A model generated the notes under the pieces. It searched no databases, had not been told where the DNA came from, and saw nothing but the letters and a program-made list of their open reading frames with translations. From positions 1-35,374 of IMG/VR virus record IMGVR_UViG_3300030380_003200: a stretch of DNA of 35,374 bases; one strand, given 5' to 3'. The DNA comes from a virus. Made by a program: the position numbers and the translations under genes. How positions within the stretch are numbered: position 1 is the first letter of the stretch; every line of letters begins with the position of its first letter. Positions 1 through 7,684 of this stretch are shown here, piece after piece.

Positions 1-3000
1 CCTTCCACTAATTGTACCAGTGTTTTGATTAATTTGTAAGTCGTCACCTATTCTAAAGTTACCAGACTGATCAGTGCTGGTATAAACCACGTTTCCGCCG
101 TTTAATTTTTTAACCTCATTTGCTTGAATGGTAACACCACCACGCTTTGGAGTTGCCTCCGTAATTGTGTTACCAGATCCAATATATTCAAAAGTATGTG
201 AACTAGCAATAATTTTGCTTTGTTGGAAGAAATGAACCGATGTTCCTACACCAACTGAATTAATTAAGTTTTCTTCAAGTGTTAATGTAGTAATTCCAGA
301 TACTATTGGTGTCGAACTATTTATTGTATAGTAAATGGGTGCCATCACGGCAGTTGCAGTTGCACCATTACTTCCTACATCAGGATCACTAATCGTAACA
401 GTTGGTGTTGTTTGATATTGTGATCCACTACTGATTATGGTAATAGATGCAACACTTTCTCCTTCTAGAGTGGCAAATGCAGTAGCAGTTTCGCCACTTA
501 CTCCAGTAGGATCAGCGATTGTAACCGTAGGAGTAGATGTATATCCTGTTCCTCCAGAACCCACCGTGATAGATTCAACAGACTCAAATAATTCTCCAAA
601 GAATACAATCTGTCCGTCATAAGGACGTGTGGTTGTCGTACCGACGTTAATAGTTACGTTGTCCTGAGCAGCATCAGCAGCAGAGGTGCAAGTGCCGATG
701 AACTGTAAATCGCCTTTGCCATCAGCAACTAAACCAAGCGTACCAAAACTACAGTTACTATTAGCAACGTCTGCCTGTCCACCAGCGTGACAAGTTATCG
801 CTCTATCACAACAGATAGTAAAGACTGACACCAACTGAGCATAACCTTCATTGGTTACTGCCACGCCAACACCACCCTGGTTATATTGAGTGAATGCGTC
901 AACGTTCATTGACTTAGTTTTAACTGCTAAGTTACCATCAACTCTAATACCAGTACCTGTGGTTGTGTCGCTGGTGCAGTTTTGAACGTAAGGACCTTTC
1001 CACTTACCACCACCTACGTTTGTAGCACCACCACTTGGGAATGCCACGGCAGCTGCTGGTGATAAGTGTCCAGAGAACGTCATGTTTTGCAACTTACATC
1101 CCTTATTAACATGGAATATATCAGAAGTTGCATTATTTGGTAGAATCTTACAAGTTCTTAAATCATCACCTACAACAGCACTAAAGGCAGGTAGTTCGAT
1201 AGGATTGTCTTCAACATAGTTTCCAGACATTACTTTAATAACTGAACCTGATGATGCCACAGAAACAGCACTCTTAATTGTAAGTTTAGCATTGTCAATA
1301 GATGTTCCGTTATTATCGTCGTTTCCATCTTTGGCAACGTAGAAAACATTGGGAGCAGAGTTAATACCAGATGCACCAGTTTCAATGGTAACATTGTCAC
1401 CAATAACGACACTGGAGTTTGTAATGGTAACAATACCAGTTGTAATAGTATTGTTTTCACCATCAATAGTAACAGATGCACTACCAACAGTAAGAATACC
1501 AGTAATTCTGGTATCACCATCAACTATTAAGGCGGTATTACTTCTAGCAATTGTACCAATACCAACATTTTTAGTAGTATGAATACCAGCAGAAGTTACA
1601 GCCCAAGTGCCCCCAGTGCCAACTGATCCGCCACCTCCACCACTATTAGCAACTGTTTCCCACTTATTTTCCGATGCGTTATATTGAAGAATAAATCCAT
1701 CGGCAAGTCCCGAAATATCAACATCTGAAAGATCTTTAATAAATCCAGCACCACCACCACCGATAGTAGACAGTTGTTGTTGAATGCGGTTTACAAAAAG
1801 TCTATAGTGTTTTGAAAGATCATCGAGTGTTGCAAACTTTTGATCTGTTGGTGTTAACGGATCTTTTCCACCACCAACATCTTGACTTACATTTGATGGC
1901 TCATCAAGTATTTGCTCATTTAGTTCAACTTGAGTTTTTTTAATATCCTCTACAATTCTATAGAGAGATTTAATATCACCTTCTACTGGAGAAAATCTTT
2001 TATTAAACTTACTGACTAATTTTTGAAGATCATCAATTTCTTCATCATAATATTTTACTTCAGGAAGATTTGAAATCTCTTCTTTGAGTTCAGTAAAATA
2101 TCCAAGAAGAAGTTCATCAGTCTTTATACTCTTGTCAGTTGCTTCTTCAAATTCTTTCTTAATATTATTCTTGAGTTTATTATATTCGCCAAGAATTTGT
2201 TTTTTTAACTTTCTATCATCATCTTTAAATGTTTTTTGATATTCAAAGATTTTGACAGAGGACTTTTTGAGTTCATCCCATATTTTTTCTTTTTCAGACT
2301 CAAACTCTTCTTTAATTGCTTGAGTTTCAACTTTACTCTCAAAGAACTTTACATCTATAGAATCAGAATATTCATCAAAGTTAAAATTTAACTTCTCCTT
2401 TAACGTGCCAATTACGTCAGATACTTTTTCAAAATTCTCTTCAATACCTGAAAATGTATTTTCAACCCAAGGAAGTGGAGCGAGTTCCTCTCTTACCTTA
2501 GTGATATCTTCTTTAATAGAATCAAGATCTGTATCATAATATTTTGGTTCTGGAAGATTTGCAACTTCTTGAATGACAGAATCTATTCTGTCTTCAATAT
2601 TTTGAACTTGTTCATCATAATACTTGACTTCTGGTAAAGAAGAAATATTTTCTTTTACAGAGTCAATAGCATCACAAATTGCTTCGATTTCAACATCATA
2701 TACCTTTGGTTCTGGAACCTCAGGAATTTCTGATTTTACTTGATCTACTGCTTCACAAAGTTTTTCTAAAACTTCGTTAAAATGTTTAATTTGAGGAATG
2801 TCAAGTATTTCTGCCTTGACTTCTTCAATGAGTTCTTTTACTTCATCAAGAGTTAGGTCTTCTTCTACTACAACTTCTTCAACTAACTCTTCTTCTTCCT
2901 CTTGTTCTACAAATTCTTCAACTGAAGGAAGTTCTACTTCAACTTCTTCTTCAATAGAGGGTAATACACTTTCTTCGCTTTCTTCAATAGAGGGTAGATC

Positions 3001-3090
3001 ACTATCTACAGTTTCCTCAACTGAAGGCAAGTCTTCTTCAACAATATAATCGTCTAGAGACGGCAAGTTTTTATCTTCAGCCTGCGCCAT
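1..3090 (-). CDS. Tail-fibre-like virion protein, N-terminal 1030 residues (runs off left edge)
   Basis: The reading frame is open from ATG at 3090 to the first base of the window without a stop, so the C-terminus is missing. Seen in order: five acidic LPS(I/V)EE repeats (residues 9-59); a long charged, coiled-coil-like region with LPExKYYD-type repeats (about 98-350); a Gly-rich joint followed by an LSDVDISGLADGFILQYN segment typical of phage-fibre trimer regions (about 435-460); a VFYVAKDGND start of a right-handed beta-helix-like region (about 585-760); then GxGYxxxPxVxI repeats (about 830-910). This order fits a trimeric fibre or long virion appendage of cyanomyoviruses. The gene lies directly after gp16; in related phages the large terminase (gp17) often follows, but it is not in this window. 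A late-promoter box lies at 3134-3141. The structural role is well supported; the exact location on the virion is inferred. Confidence 0.85.
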   Translation of the reverse strand, partial: MAQAEDKNLPSLDDYIVEEDLPSVEETVDSDLPSIEESEESVLPSIEEEVEVELPSVEEFVEQEEEEELVEEVVVEEDLTLDEVKELIEEVKAEILDIPQIKHFNEVLEKLCEAVDQVKSEIPEVPEPKVYDVEIEAICDAIDSVKENISSLPEVKYYDEQVQNIEDRIDSVIQEVANLPEPKYYDTDLDSIKEDITKVREELAPLPWVENTFSGIEENFEKVSDVIGTLKEKLNFNFDEYSDSIDVKFFESKVETQAIKEEFESEKEKIWDELKKSSVKIFEYQKTFKDDDRKLKKQILGEYNKLKNNIKKEFEEATDKSIKTDELLLGYFTELKEEISNLPEVKYYDEEIDDLQKLVSKFNKRFSPVEGDIKSLYRIVEDIKKTQVELNEQILDEPSNVSQDVGGGKDPLTPTDQKFATLDDLSKHYRLFVNRIQQQLSTIGGGGAGFIKDLSDVDISGLADGFILQYNASENKWETVANSGGGGGSVGTGGTWAVTSAGIHTTKNVGIGTIARSNTALIVDGDTRITGILTVGSASVTIDGENNTITTGIVTITNSSVVIGDNVTIETGASGINSAPNVFYVAKDGNDDNNGTSIDNAKLTIKSAVSVASSGSVIKVMSGNYVEDNPIELPAFSAVVGDDLRTCKILPNNATSDIFHVNKGCKLQNMTFSGHLSPAAAVAFPSGGATNVGGGKWKGPYVQNCTSDTTTGTGIRVDGNLAVKTKSMNVDAFTQYNQGGVGVAVTNEGYAQLVSVFTICCDRAITCHAGGQADVANSNCSFGTLGLVADGKGDLQFIGTCTSAADAAQDNVTINVGTTTTRPYDGQIVFFGELFESVESITVGSGGTGYTSTPTVTIADPTGVSGETATAFATLEGESVASITIISSGSQYQTTPTVTISDPDVGSNGATATAVMAPIYYTINSSTPIVSGITTLTLEENLINSVGVGTSVHFFQQSKIIASSHTFEYIGSGNTITEATPKRGGVTIQANEVKKLNGGNVVYTSTDQSGNFRIGDDLQINQNTGTISGR
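2395..2799 (-). repeat. 27-residue repeats in the fibre coiled-coil region
   Basis: An (L/I/V)-P motif starts at residues 98, 125, 152, 179 and 206, an exact spacing of 27 residues (81 bp). The best copies read LPEVKYYDEQV and LPEPKYYDTDL; the first and last copies are diverged (IPQIKHFNEVL, LPWVENTF). A further good copy, LPEVKYYDEEI, begins at residue 342, close to five more periods on. The intervening sequence is charged and helix-favouring, suggesting a segmented coiled coil with a regular kink. Confidence 0.75.
2914..3066 (-). repeat. Five acidic 11-residue LPS(I/V)EE repeats in the fibre protein
   Basis: Leu-Pro-Ser recurs at residues 9, 21, 32, 43 and 54, so after the first step the period is exactly 11 residues (33 bp). 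Each copy is followed by two acidic residues and a short acidic spacer. The copies differ at synonymous positions. A Glu-rich run follows. An 11-residue period is compatible with an extended or hendecad-type segment, though the Pro in each unit argues against a continuous helix. Confidence 0.8.
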
Positions 3091-3132
3091 TAAAATATAA
3101 GTAGGATACCTTGGGTTTTCTCACCCTATGGT

Positions 3133-3561
3133 TTATTTATCCTCGCTTTTATTTTGCTTCAAGAGTTTGGCAAGGTCTGCTGTTGAACCAACAAATAATG
3201 CGTTGGTGACGTTTGTAGGAGAAGATTTCTTTGTATCTTCTTCGACATCTTTAAGTTTTTTCTGTAAGTCAAGAAGTTTATCTGTAGCGTCAGCAACACT
3301 TTTAATAAGTTGTCCTGCAACTTCATATGCTCTTGCCTGTTCTGTTTCTTGAGCAAGTTCAAGGATGCCGTTTACTGCTTCTTGACCTTTTTCAATCAAA
3401 GAATATAAGTTACCTCGTGTATATTCGTAGTCTTTTCTTGTATCAGTTTTTATTGCTTCTACTTCTTTTGGAATTGGTTTGATAGGTTCACTAGAAACTA
3501 TCTCGCTCGTTACGTCGAACGTCTCGTTTAAATCTTTAAACCTTTTATCCATGGGTGTCAT
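3133..3561 (-). CDS. 16: Terminase small subunit, gp16-like
   Basis: A 142-residue, highly charged helical protein. The central block (DYEYTRGNLYSLIEKGQEAV, then AYEVAGQLIKSVADATDKLLDLQKKL) and the PTNVTNALFVGSTADLAKLL tail are the pattern of cyanomyovirus small terminases, which recognise phage DNA and regulate the large-terminase packaging motor. The ATG at 3561 overlaps the gp15 stop (ATGA), favouring coupled translation; a second ATG three codons later (3552) matches the MDK start usual in relatives and could be the true start. The gp13-gp14-gp15-gp16 order supports the call. The large terminase is not adjacent; a fibre gene follows instead. Confidence 0.85.
   Translation of the reverse strand: MTPMDKRFKDLNETFDVTSEIVSSEPIKPIPKEVEAIKTDTRKDYEYTRGNLYSLIEKGQEAVNGILELAQETEQARAYEVAGQLIKSVADATDKLLDLQKKLKDVEEDTKKSSPTNVTNALFVGSTADLAKLLKQNKSEDK
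3134..3141 (-). promoter_or_regulatory. T4-type late promoter box upstream of the fibre gene
   Basis: The minus strand reads GATAAATA, 7 of 8 bases of the T4 late consensus TATAAATA, and is identical to the box before gp25. It overlaps the gp16 stop codon and lies 43 bp before the fibre ATG. The gap is longer than at gp25, gp8 and gp13 (18-21 bp). A short GGGT/ACCC hairpin can form in the leader at 3113-3126. Confidence 0.5.
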
Positions 3562-4565
3562 GATAATGTACCGTCGAAACCGAAATCGTCACCAATTTCA
3601 ATGAGTGCATCATCAGCATCAGTAATAGCATTAACTGCTGCACCTCCAACATGAGATGCGACAAGTGTATTGTCTTGTGCTCTCTTTGTGAATAGTGTAT
3701 TGCCTTCTTTTCTATCGACGTAAATAGACTCATTGTCAATGACAATATAAGTATTTTCATCAATGCTAGAAGCATCATTAACTTGTAAAATGTTGGTTGT
3801 TGTGCCAACATCTTCTGCAAGGTTAGTTACAACATTATTGTCATAACTTCTTGTTGCTCTAGGAACAACAGTGTATGTGAGGTCTCTTGTAGGAGTGGTA
3901 GTTTCGTCTTGAACATAACCAACACGAACTCTCTTGATAAGATCTCTAGATGCAGTAGTGGTGTCTCCGACAGGTCCAAACAGATAAGTTTTTGCTGTGA
4001 ACCTTATGGTGTAAAGAAGTGACCTTCTTTCTTTATAGTCACCTTCATAGTTGTCATTCATTGTGATGTTTTCAATCACCACAGGAATGTCTCTCTTTTC
4101 ACCGATGGTATCTACAAGATTGACAGATAATGTATAAGCAGGTTGGAAGTATGGTAAGATTTGCTCCACAATTTGAAGCATGTCATCATTTAGTTTTGTG
4201 TAAACTGATAGTTCAAATGCCATGTTATATGGAACAGGCATGTATGTTTTTCTTATAGCTGTTGTAACACCAACAGCATGACTCTTGAAAGTTTGAGTTG
4301 TCGTAACTTTTCTGGATGCATCATATTGCAAACCAACAAACTCAAACGACATTCTGGGTAATGTTATTTGAACTGGTTTGTTCAGGTTAGGAGACTGTTC
4401 AAGTCTTGCCAGAAACTTCTGAGTCGGACCATACGCCAAAGGCACCTTAATAATTTCAACCGTATCATCGGAAGAATCAAGATGTTTTATTTCTATATTG
4501 TTAAAGAGACTTCCAAACGATATGATCGTTCTTCTTAAAATCTCATGGTAAAAATATTCAAACAT
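3558..4565 (-). CDS. 15: Proximal tail sheath stabiliser / tail terminator, gp15-like
   Basis: 335 residues from the ATG at 4565, which gives the MFEYFYHEILRR start matching T4 gp15 (MFGYFYNSSFRR). The DDMLQIVEQILPYFQP stretch is nearly identical to T4 gp15 and diagnostic. The protein caps the sheathed tail tube and joins it to the neck. A longer reading from TTG at 4583 is possible but not supported by homology. T4 gp15 has 272 residues; the extra length here is mainly a C-terminal module (about residues 268-312) with an IVIDNESIYV strand followed by KRAQDNTLVASHVGGAAV, which resembles segments in two other virion proteins of this window. The stop overlaps the start of gp16. The start codon is preceded by two competing inverted repeats. 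Confidence 0.93.
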   Translation of the reverse strand: MFEYFYHEILRRTIISFGSLFNNIEIKHLDSSDDTVEIIKVPLAYGPTQKFLARLEQSPNLNKPVQITLPRMSFEFVGLQYDASRKVTTTQTFKSHAVGVTTAIRKTYMPVPYNMAFELSVYTKLNDDMLQIVEQILPYFQPAYTLSVNLVDTIGEKRDIPVVIENITMNDNYEGDYKERRSLLYTIRFTAKTYLFGPVGDTTTASRDLIKRVRVGYVQDETTTPTRDLTYTVVPRATRSYDNNVVTNLAEDVGTTTNILQVNDASSIDENTYIVIDNESIYVDRKEGNTLFTKRAQDNTLVASHVGGAAVNAITDADDALIEIGDDFGFDGTLS

Positions 4566-4570
4566 TCCTA

Positions 4571-4607
4571 TTAAGGTGTGCAATCCTTAACTTTATTTAG
4601 GTTAAGG
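4571..4607 (-). promoter_or_regulatory. Mutually exclusive hairpins in the gp14-gp15 intergenic leader
   Basis: Three related blocks occur in order on the mRNA: CCTTAAC (4607-4601), GTTAAGG (4591-4585) and CCTTAA (4576-4571). The middle block can pair with the first (7 bp, 9-nt loop, enclosing the gp14 stop codon) or with the last (6 bp, 8-nt loop, ending five bases before the gp15 ATG), but not both. No U-run follows, so a simple terminator is unlikely. The geometry suits translational control or mRNA processing. Function is inferred. Confidence 0.5.
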
Positions 4608-6014
4608 GTTTCCAAAGGGATTAGACTCTGAGAAATCAAGTATACCGTCCGTGCTTGCAAGTTGTATTTCTTCATTGTCAGGGTACTTATTCACTGTGTT
4701 GTCATCCTCTGCAATTCTTATTTGATACGATGCTCCACTCTCTAAACCTTCAATAGTATCTCCAGGTTTAAACTCACCTGTGACGTTAGATACGTTAAGT
4801 TCATTAGTAACAGAGTTCCAAGTTTTAACAACAGCAGTAATAGATGTATTATTTGCAACTTGCACTGTTTCCGTTGGGATAAACTCTCCGCTTCCACCAA
4901 GGTCGGGAGCACTCAAGGTAATGGTAGGAGCGACAGTATATCCAGCACCAGCGTGTGTCAGATACACCGCAGAGACCGTACCAGCGGCGGAAACGACTGC
5001 AATACCCTGAGCGGTTGTACCTAGTCCAGCGAGTCCTCCAGGGGCACTGAACGTCACTGTAGGAGCAGATACATATCCGCCACCACCATCACTTATAGTG
5101 ACCACACCAACAGTATTATCAGATATTCTTGTAGTTGCAGCAGCACCAACACCTGGGTTAGTGTTCACGCCAACGAATACAATGCCAGGATTGACAGTGT
5201 ATTCAGAACCTGGGTTTACTATAAAGACACCTTGTACTTTTGAACCTATTAGTGTTCCATCACAATTAACAATATCGTCACGTAAGGTTGAAATTCCTGT
5301 GGCGCGGAGACCACCGGTCGGTGCAGATGAAATCGCAACAGCGGGTGGATGGTTGTATTTTTCACCTCTATTGGTAACAATAATTTGGTTGACTGCTCCG
5401 CTAACAACTCTTCCACTGACTGCTGTCGCGGTTGTTCCAGATCCGATAAGAGTGAAAGTTCTGATATTTCCTTCCACATTGAAGGTATCATCAATTTCCT
5501 CAATACCAGTATCCAGAATTTCATCTTGTGCTCTGAAGAGTTCGCAGGACAGTTCGTAGACGTAATTTTTTTGTAGTTGATAGAACGGTTTTTCGTGCTC
5601 TACAAACTTGATTTCAAAAAGTCTGTCTCCAAGAGGAAAATATATTAAGTCTCCCTCTTTTGGACGAGTTGCCAGCTCAATGTTTGGTACATTCCTTGTT
5701 AATGGTGTAATGTATGTTTCAAAACGCTCTTTAGATATAATGAGTTTAAGTTCATTAGTTGCTTGAACTCCAAACTTTGATAAAAGAACGCTATTTTCAC
5801 CATATCCCTCAAAGTTGTCAACATATGCTTCAATAGGATATGAATTGTTGAACTCAGACTGAATAACTTCTCTTATTACTTTGTTTTTTGTGATATATTG
5901 TCTAGGAAGATAATAAACCTCAACACCATACATCCTCAACTGTTCGTTGATTAAGTCTTGAACTAGACTTTGTTCTCCAGGAGAACCTTGTTGAAAGAAA
6001 GGGTTAAGTACCAT
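4602..6014 (-). CDS. 14: Neck protein, gp14-like, with repeat insertion
   Basis: 470 residues. The N-terminal 190 residues (QSLVQDLINEQLRMYGVEVYY onward, with RPKEGDLIYFPLGDRLFEIKFVEHEKPFYQLQ) and the C-terminal DGILDFSESNPFGNP are the conserved parts of T4-like gp14, the head-tail connector (neck) protein. T4 gp14 has about 256 residues. The extra length is an insertion at about residues 195-385 with several GxGYxxxPxVxhSAP repeats (for example GGGYVSAPTVTFSAP and GAGYTVAPTITLSAP), the same class found in the fibre, gp8, DUF4815 and giant proteins. The ATG at 6014 overlaps the gp13 stop (TAATG). An externally exposed beta-rich decoration of the neck is a reasonable inference. Confidence 0.92.
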   Translation of the reverse strand: MVLNPFFQQGSPGEQSLVQDLINEQLRMYGVEVYYLPRQYITKNKVIREVIQSEFNNSYPIEAYVDNFEGYGENSVLLSKFGVQATNELKLIISKERFETYITPLTRNVPNIELATRPKEGDLIYFPLGDRLFEIKFVEHEKPFYQLQKNYVYELSCELFRAQDEILDTGIEEIDDTFNVEGNIRTFTLIGSGTTATAVSGRVVSGAVNQIIVTNRGEKYNHPPAVAISSAPTGGLRATGISTLRDDIVNCDGTLIGSKVQGVFIVNPGSEYTVNPGIVFVGVNTNPGVGAAATTRISDNTVGVVTISDGGGGYVSAPTVTFSAPGGLAGLGTTAQGIAVVSAAGTVSAVYLTHAGAGYTVAPTITLSAPDLGGSGEFIPTETVQVANNTSITAVVKTWNSVTNELNVSNVTGEFKPGDTIEGLESGASYQIRIAEDDNTVNKYPDNEEIQLASTDGILDFSESNPFGNP

Positions 6015-6859
6015 TATCCGATCATGTCAAGGGGAGGAAGTTCATATGTATTGGACATTTTTTCCATGATCTTATCAAGATCATTCTGCCCATCTTCATA
6101 TATTTGTCTACCATTAAGTTCTACACCCCCAGGCAGTTTCACACCTTGGAACTTCATCAAGTTTTGACCCCACTGACGCTTTATTAATGCTGTCAAATAT
6201 AGTTTCAAGAAGGAGTCATTGAAAACTCTTGAGTAATCATTAGGATCTATTGTTCTGTAACACTCAATAATGAGAAAGTCTCCAGGATTTACGCTTGCCC
6301 AGTCGATATCTAGGTATAACCTATCTTGTCTTTGGTTGAACCTTATTTGTTTGTGAGTATTCAACAAAAAGTCTAAGTCTTCAAGATATGTTTTTGTCAT
6401 TGCATATGACAACAACTCAATGTTGCCAAAGAAATATACATCATTCAAGAATAACTGATATTTGACACCAAACATATTGTTGGTGATATTGGTTCCACCA
6501 TCAAATTGGAATATTCTCTCTATCCCAATAACTGCTGGGGGAACTTGTATAAAGTTACTATTTTCTTTGTACGAAAATGTTGTAGTGGCACCATCAATAG
6601 TGGTAGATGCTGTGGTAGTTACAATACCTGCTTGAGTAACAGCACTATTTGGACTTCTACCTCTGTTTATGTCTTCTTGCGTTACTTGATATTTTAAAAA
6701 TACTTTACCTACACCATCAAAGTGTCTTTCATGAAAATATTGAATAGCATCATCTACTAAGTCCTCAACTTGCTCATCAGCAACATTAACTTCAAGGACA
6801 GGAGCGCCTAACTTTCTTTTGCAGTAATCTACTAACTCCGCTCTAGTGGATGGTTGCAT
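6014..6859 (-). CDS. 13: Neck protein, gp13-like
   Basis: 281 residues (T4 gp13 about 309). The N-terminus MQPSTRAELVDYCKRKLGAP followed by a VEDLVDDAIQYFHERHFDGV block is characteristic of cyanomyovirus gp13, and the C-terminal half with SFLKLYLTALIKRQWGQNL and LPGGVELNGRQIYEDG is also conserved in the family. gp13 and gp14 together form the neck that joins the packaged head to the tail. A short variable insertion rich in Thr (about residues 75-97) is present. A late-promoter box lies 18 bp before the ATG, so gp13-gp14-gp15-gp16 probably form one late unit. The stop overlaps the gp14 start. Confidence 0.93.
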   Translation of the reverse strand: MQPSTRAELVDYCKRKLGAPVLEVNVADEQVEDLVDDAIQYFHERHFDGVGKVFLKYQVTQEDINRGRSPNSAVTQAGIVTTTASTTIDGATTTFSYKENSNFIQVPPAVIGIERIFQFDGGTNITNNMFGVKYQLFLNDVYFFGNIELLSYAMTKTYLEDLDFLLNTHKQIRFNQRQDRLYLDIDWASVNPGDFLIIECYRTIDPNDYSRVFNDSFLKLYLTALIKRQWGQNLMKFQGVKLPGGVELNGRQIYEDGQNDLDKIMEKMSNTYELPPLDMIG

Positions 6860-6877
6860 CTATCTACACTTTCTAAG

Positions 6878-6885
6878 TATTTATG
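6878..6885 (-). promoter_or_regulatory. T4-type late promoter box upstream of gp13
   Basis: The minus strand reads CATAAATA, 7 of 8 bases of TATAAATA. It overlaps the stop codon of the preceding 139-residue gene and lies 18 bp before the gp13 ATG, the same geometry as the boxes before gp8 (20 bp) and gp25 (21 bp). Confidence 0.6.
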
Positions 6886-7300
6886 GTGCTGTGGCAATAC
6901 CAGCAGTCACTAGAACATTACCGTTTATAATGTTATATATCGTATTTCCAGAACTAACTAGAACATCATAAACATATCTGCCAGGTTTTAGGTTTCTAGT
7001 CTCAGTAGAACCCATTGATAGAGTCATGACTCCACCAGCAGCACTGGTGAAACCAACTGTAAATGTCTCTGTAACACCTAAAGTAGCACCTACTGCAACA
7101 CTTTTAGACATTGCTGCAGTTCCAGTCCAAGTAACACCTAAACCTGCTGTAGATCCCGCACCAGTGTTGAAACGAAACGCACTTTGATCAGGGTTAATAA
7201 TAGTAAAGGTGTCGCTAAATGATGCTCCACCGTAAATGTTTAAATTTACAGCGTAAGGAACAGCAGATGCTACGTCGTATGTTACGTTCTGGTTAGCCAT
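6881..7300 (-). CDS. Small virion-type protein, 139 residues, beta-rich
   Basis: The sequence is dominated by Gly, Ser, Thr, Ala and Val, has no membrane segment or signal peptide, and ends with a GRYVYDVLVSSGNTIYNIIN-type strand pair followed by GNVLVTAG. That ending resembles the Ig-like or baseplate-associated beta-sandwich domains of phage structural proteins, where a YDV strand is followed by a short hairpin and a GxVxVT strand. It sits between the DUF4815 cluster and gp13, within the late structural block. The ATG overlaps the stop of the upstream 57-codon gene (TAATG), so translation is probably coupled. No specific T4 counterpart was recognised. Confidence 0.75.
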   Translation of the reverse strand: MANQNVTYDVASAVPYAVNLNIYGGASFSDTFTIINPDQSAFRFNTGAGSTAGLGVTWTGTAAMSKSVAVGATLGVTETFTVGFTSAAGGVMTLSMGSTETRNLKPGRYVYDVLVSSGNTIYNIINGNVLVTAGIATAP

Positions 7301-7473
7301 TAGGGTAAAGGTATTACAGATAAAGTCTCTTGTTGCTTATAATAAAGTTTTACAAAGGACTTTGCGATATTTCTCAAAGTGTCTCTATCATCACAACTAT
7401 CTATCTCAGATGCCAACTTTGTATATTCAAAACTTTTTGACAAATTGCTGAGTTCTATACTATCTGGATCCAT
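7300..7473 (-). CDS. Small helical protein, 57 residues, conserved-looking
   Basis: The frame runs from ATG at 7473 to TAA at 7300. Its start lies inside the last codons of the preceding 74-residue gene (14-bp overlap) and its stop overlaps the ATG of the 139-residue gene, so it is tightly embedded in the operon. The protein starts MDPDSIELSNLSKSFEYTKL, then has an acidic EIDSCDDRDTLRNIAKSF stretch and a KLYYKQQETL tail, giving two amphipathic helices. The pattern resembles short uncharacterised proteins of other cyanomyoviruses (recalled, not searched). Function unknown. Confidence 0.75.
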   Translation of the reverse strand: MDPDSIELSNLSKSFEYTKLASEIDSCDDRDTLRNIAKSFVKLYYKQQETLSVIPLP

Positions 7474-7684
7474 TTAGTGCCTCCTTGAGTAAAGTTTTTA
7501 ACTCATACAGTTCGTTTTGAATATTAGCAAGATCTTGCTCAACGTTCTGTATCCTAGTACTCTCTTCATCTTTGATACTTTTGTTCATTAAATAAGATGA
7601 ATATCCTGAGGAATCAGTATTAATGATAGCACCAGTTTCACTATCCCTCAGGAAGTTATTATGTCCCTCTACTTTTTGTTTCAT
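7460..7684 (-). CDS. Small coiled-coil protein, 74 residues
   Basis: The N-terminal half (VEGHNNFLRDSETGAIINTD) is a motif recalled from small proteins encoded among T4-like structural genes. The C-terminal half (about residues 40-70) is a heptad-patterned helix with Ile/Leu at regular spacing (IQNVEQDLANIQNELYELK), predicting a coiled coil. The ATG overlaps the DUF4815 gene stop (TAATG), and the 3' end overlaps the next gene by 14 bp. This suggests a stoichiometric partner or chaperone-like factor for the neighbouring large virion protein. That role is inferred from context only. Confidence 0.75.
   Translation of the reverse strand: MKQKVEGHNNFLRDSETGAIINTDSSGYSSYLMNKSIKDEESTRIQNVEQDLANIQNELYELKTLLKEALNGSR

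Noticed and set aside
2395-3066. CRISPR-like array, suggested by regular 33-bp and 81-bp periods
   Set aside because: The repeats are in frame, diverged at synonymous positions and encode protein repeats; there are no identical direct repeats separated by unique spacers.
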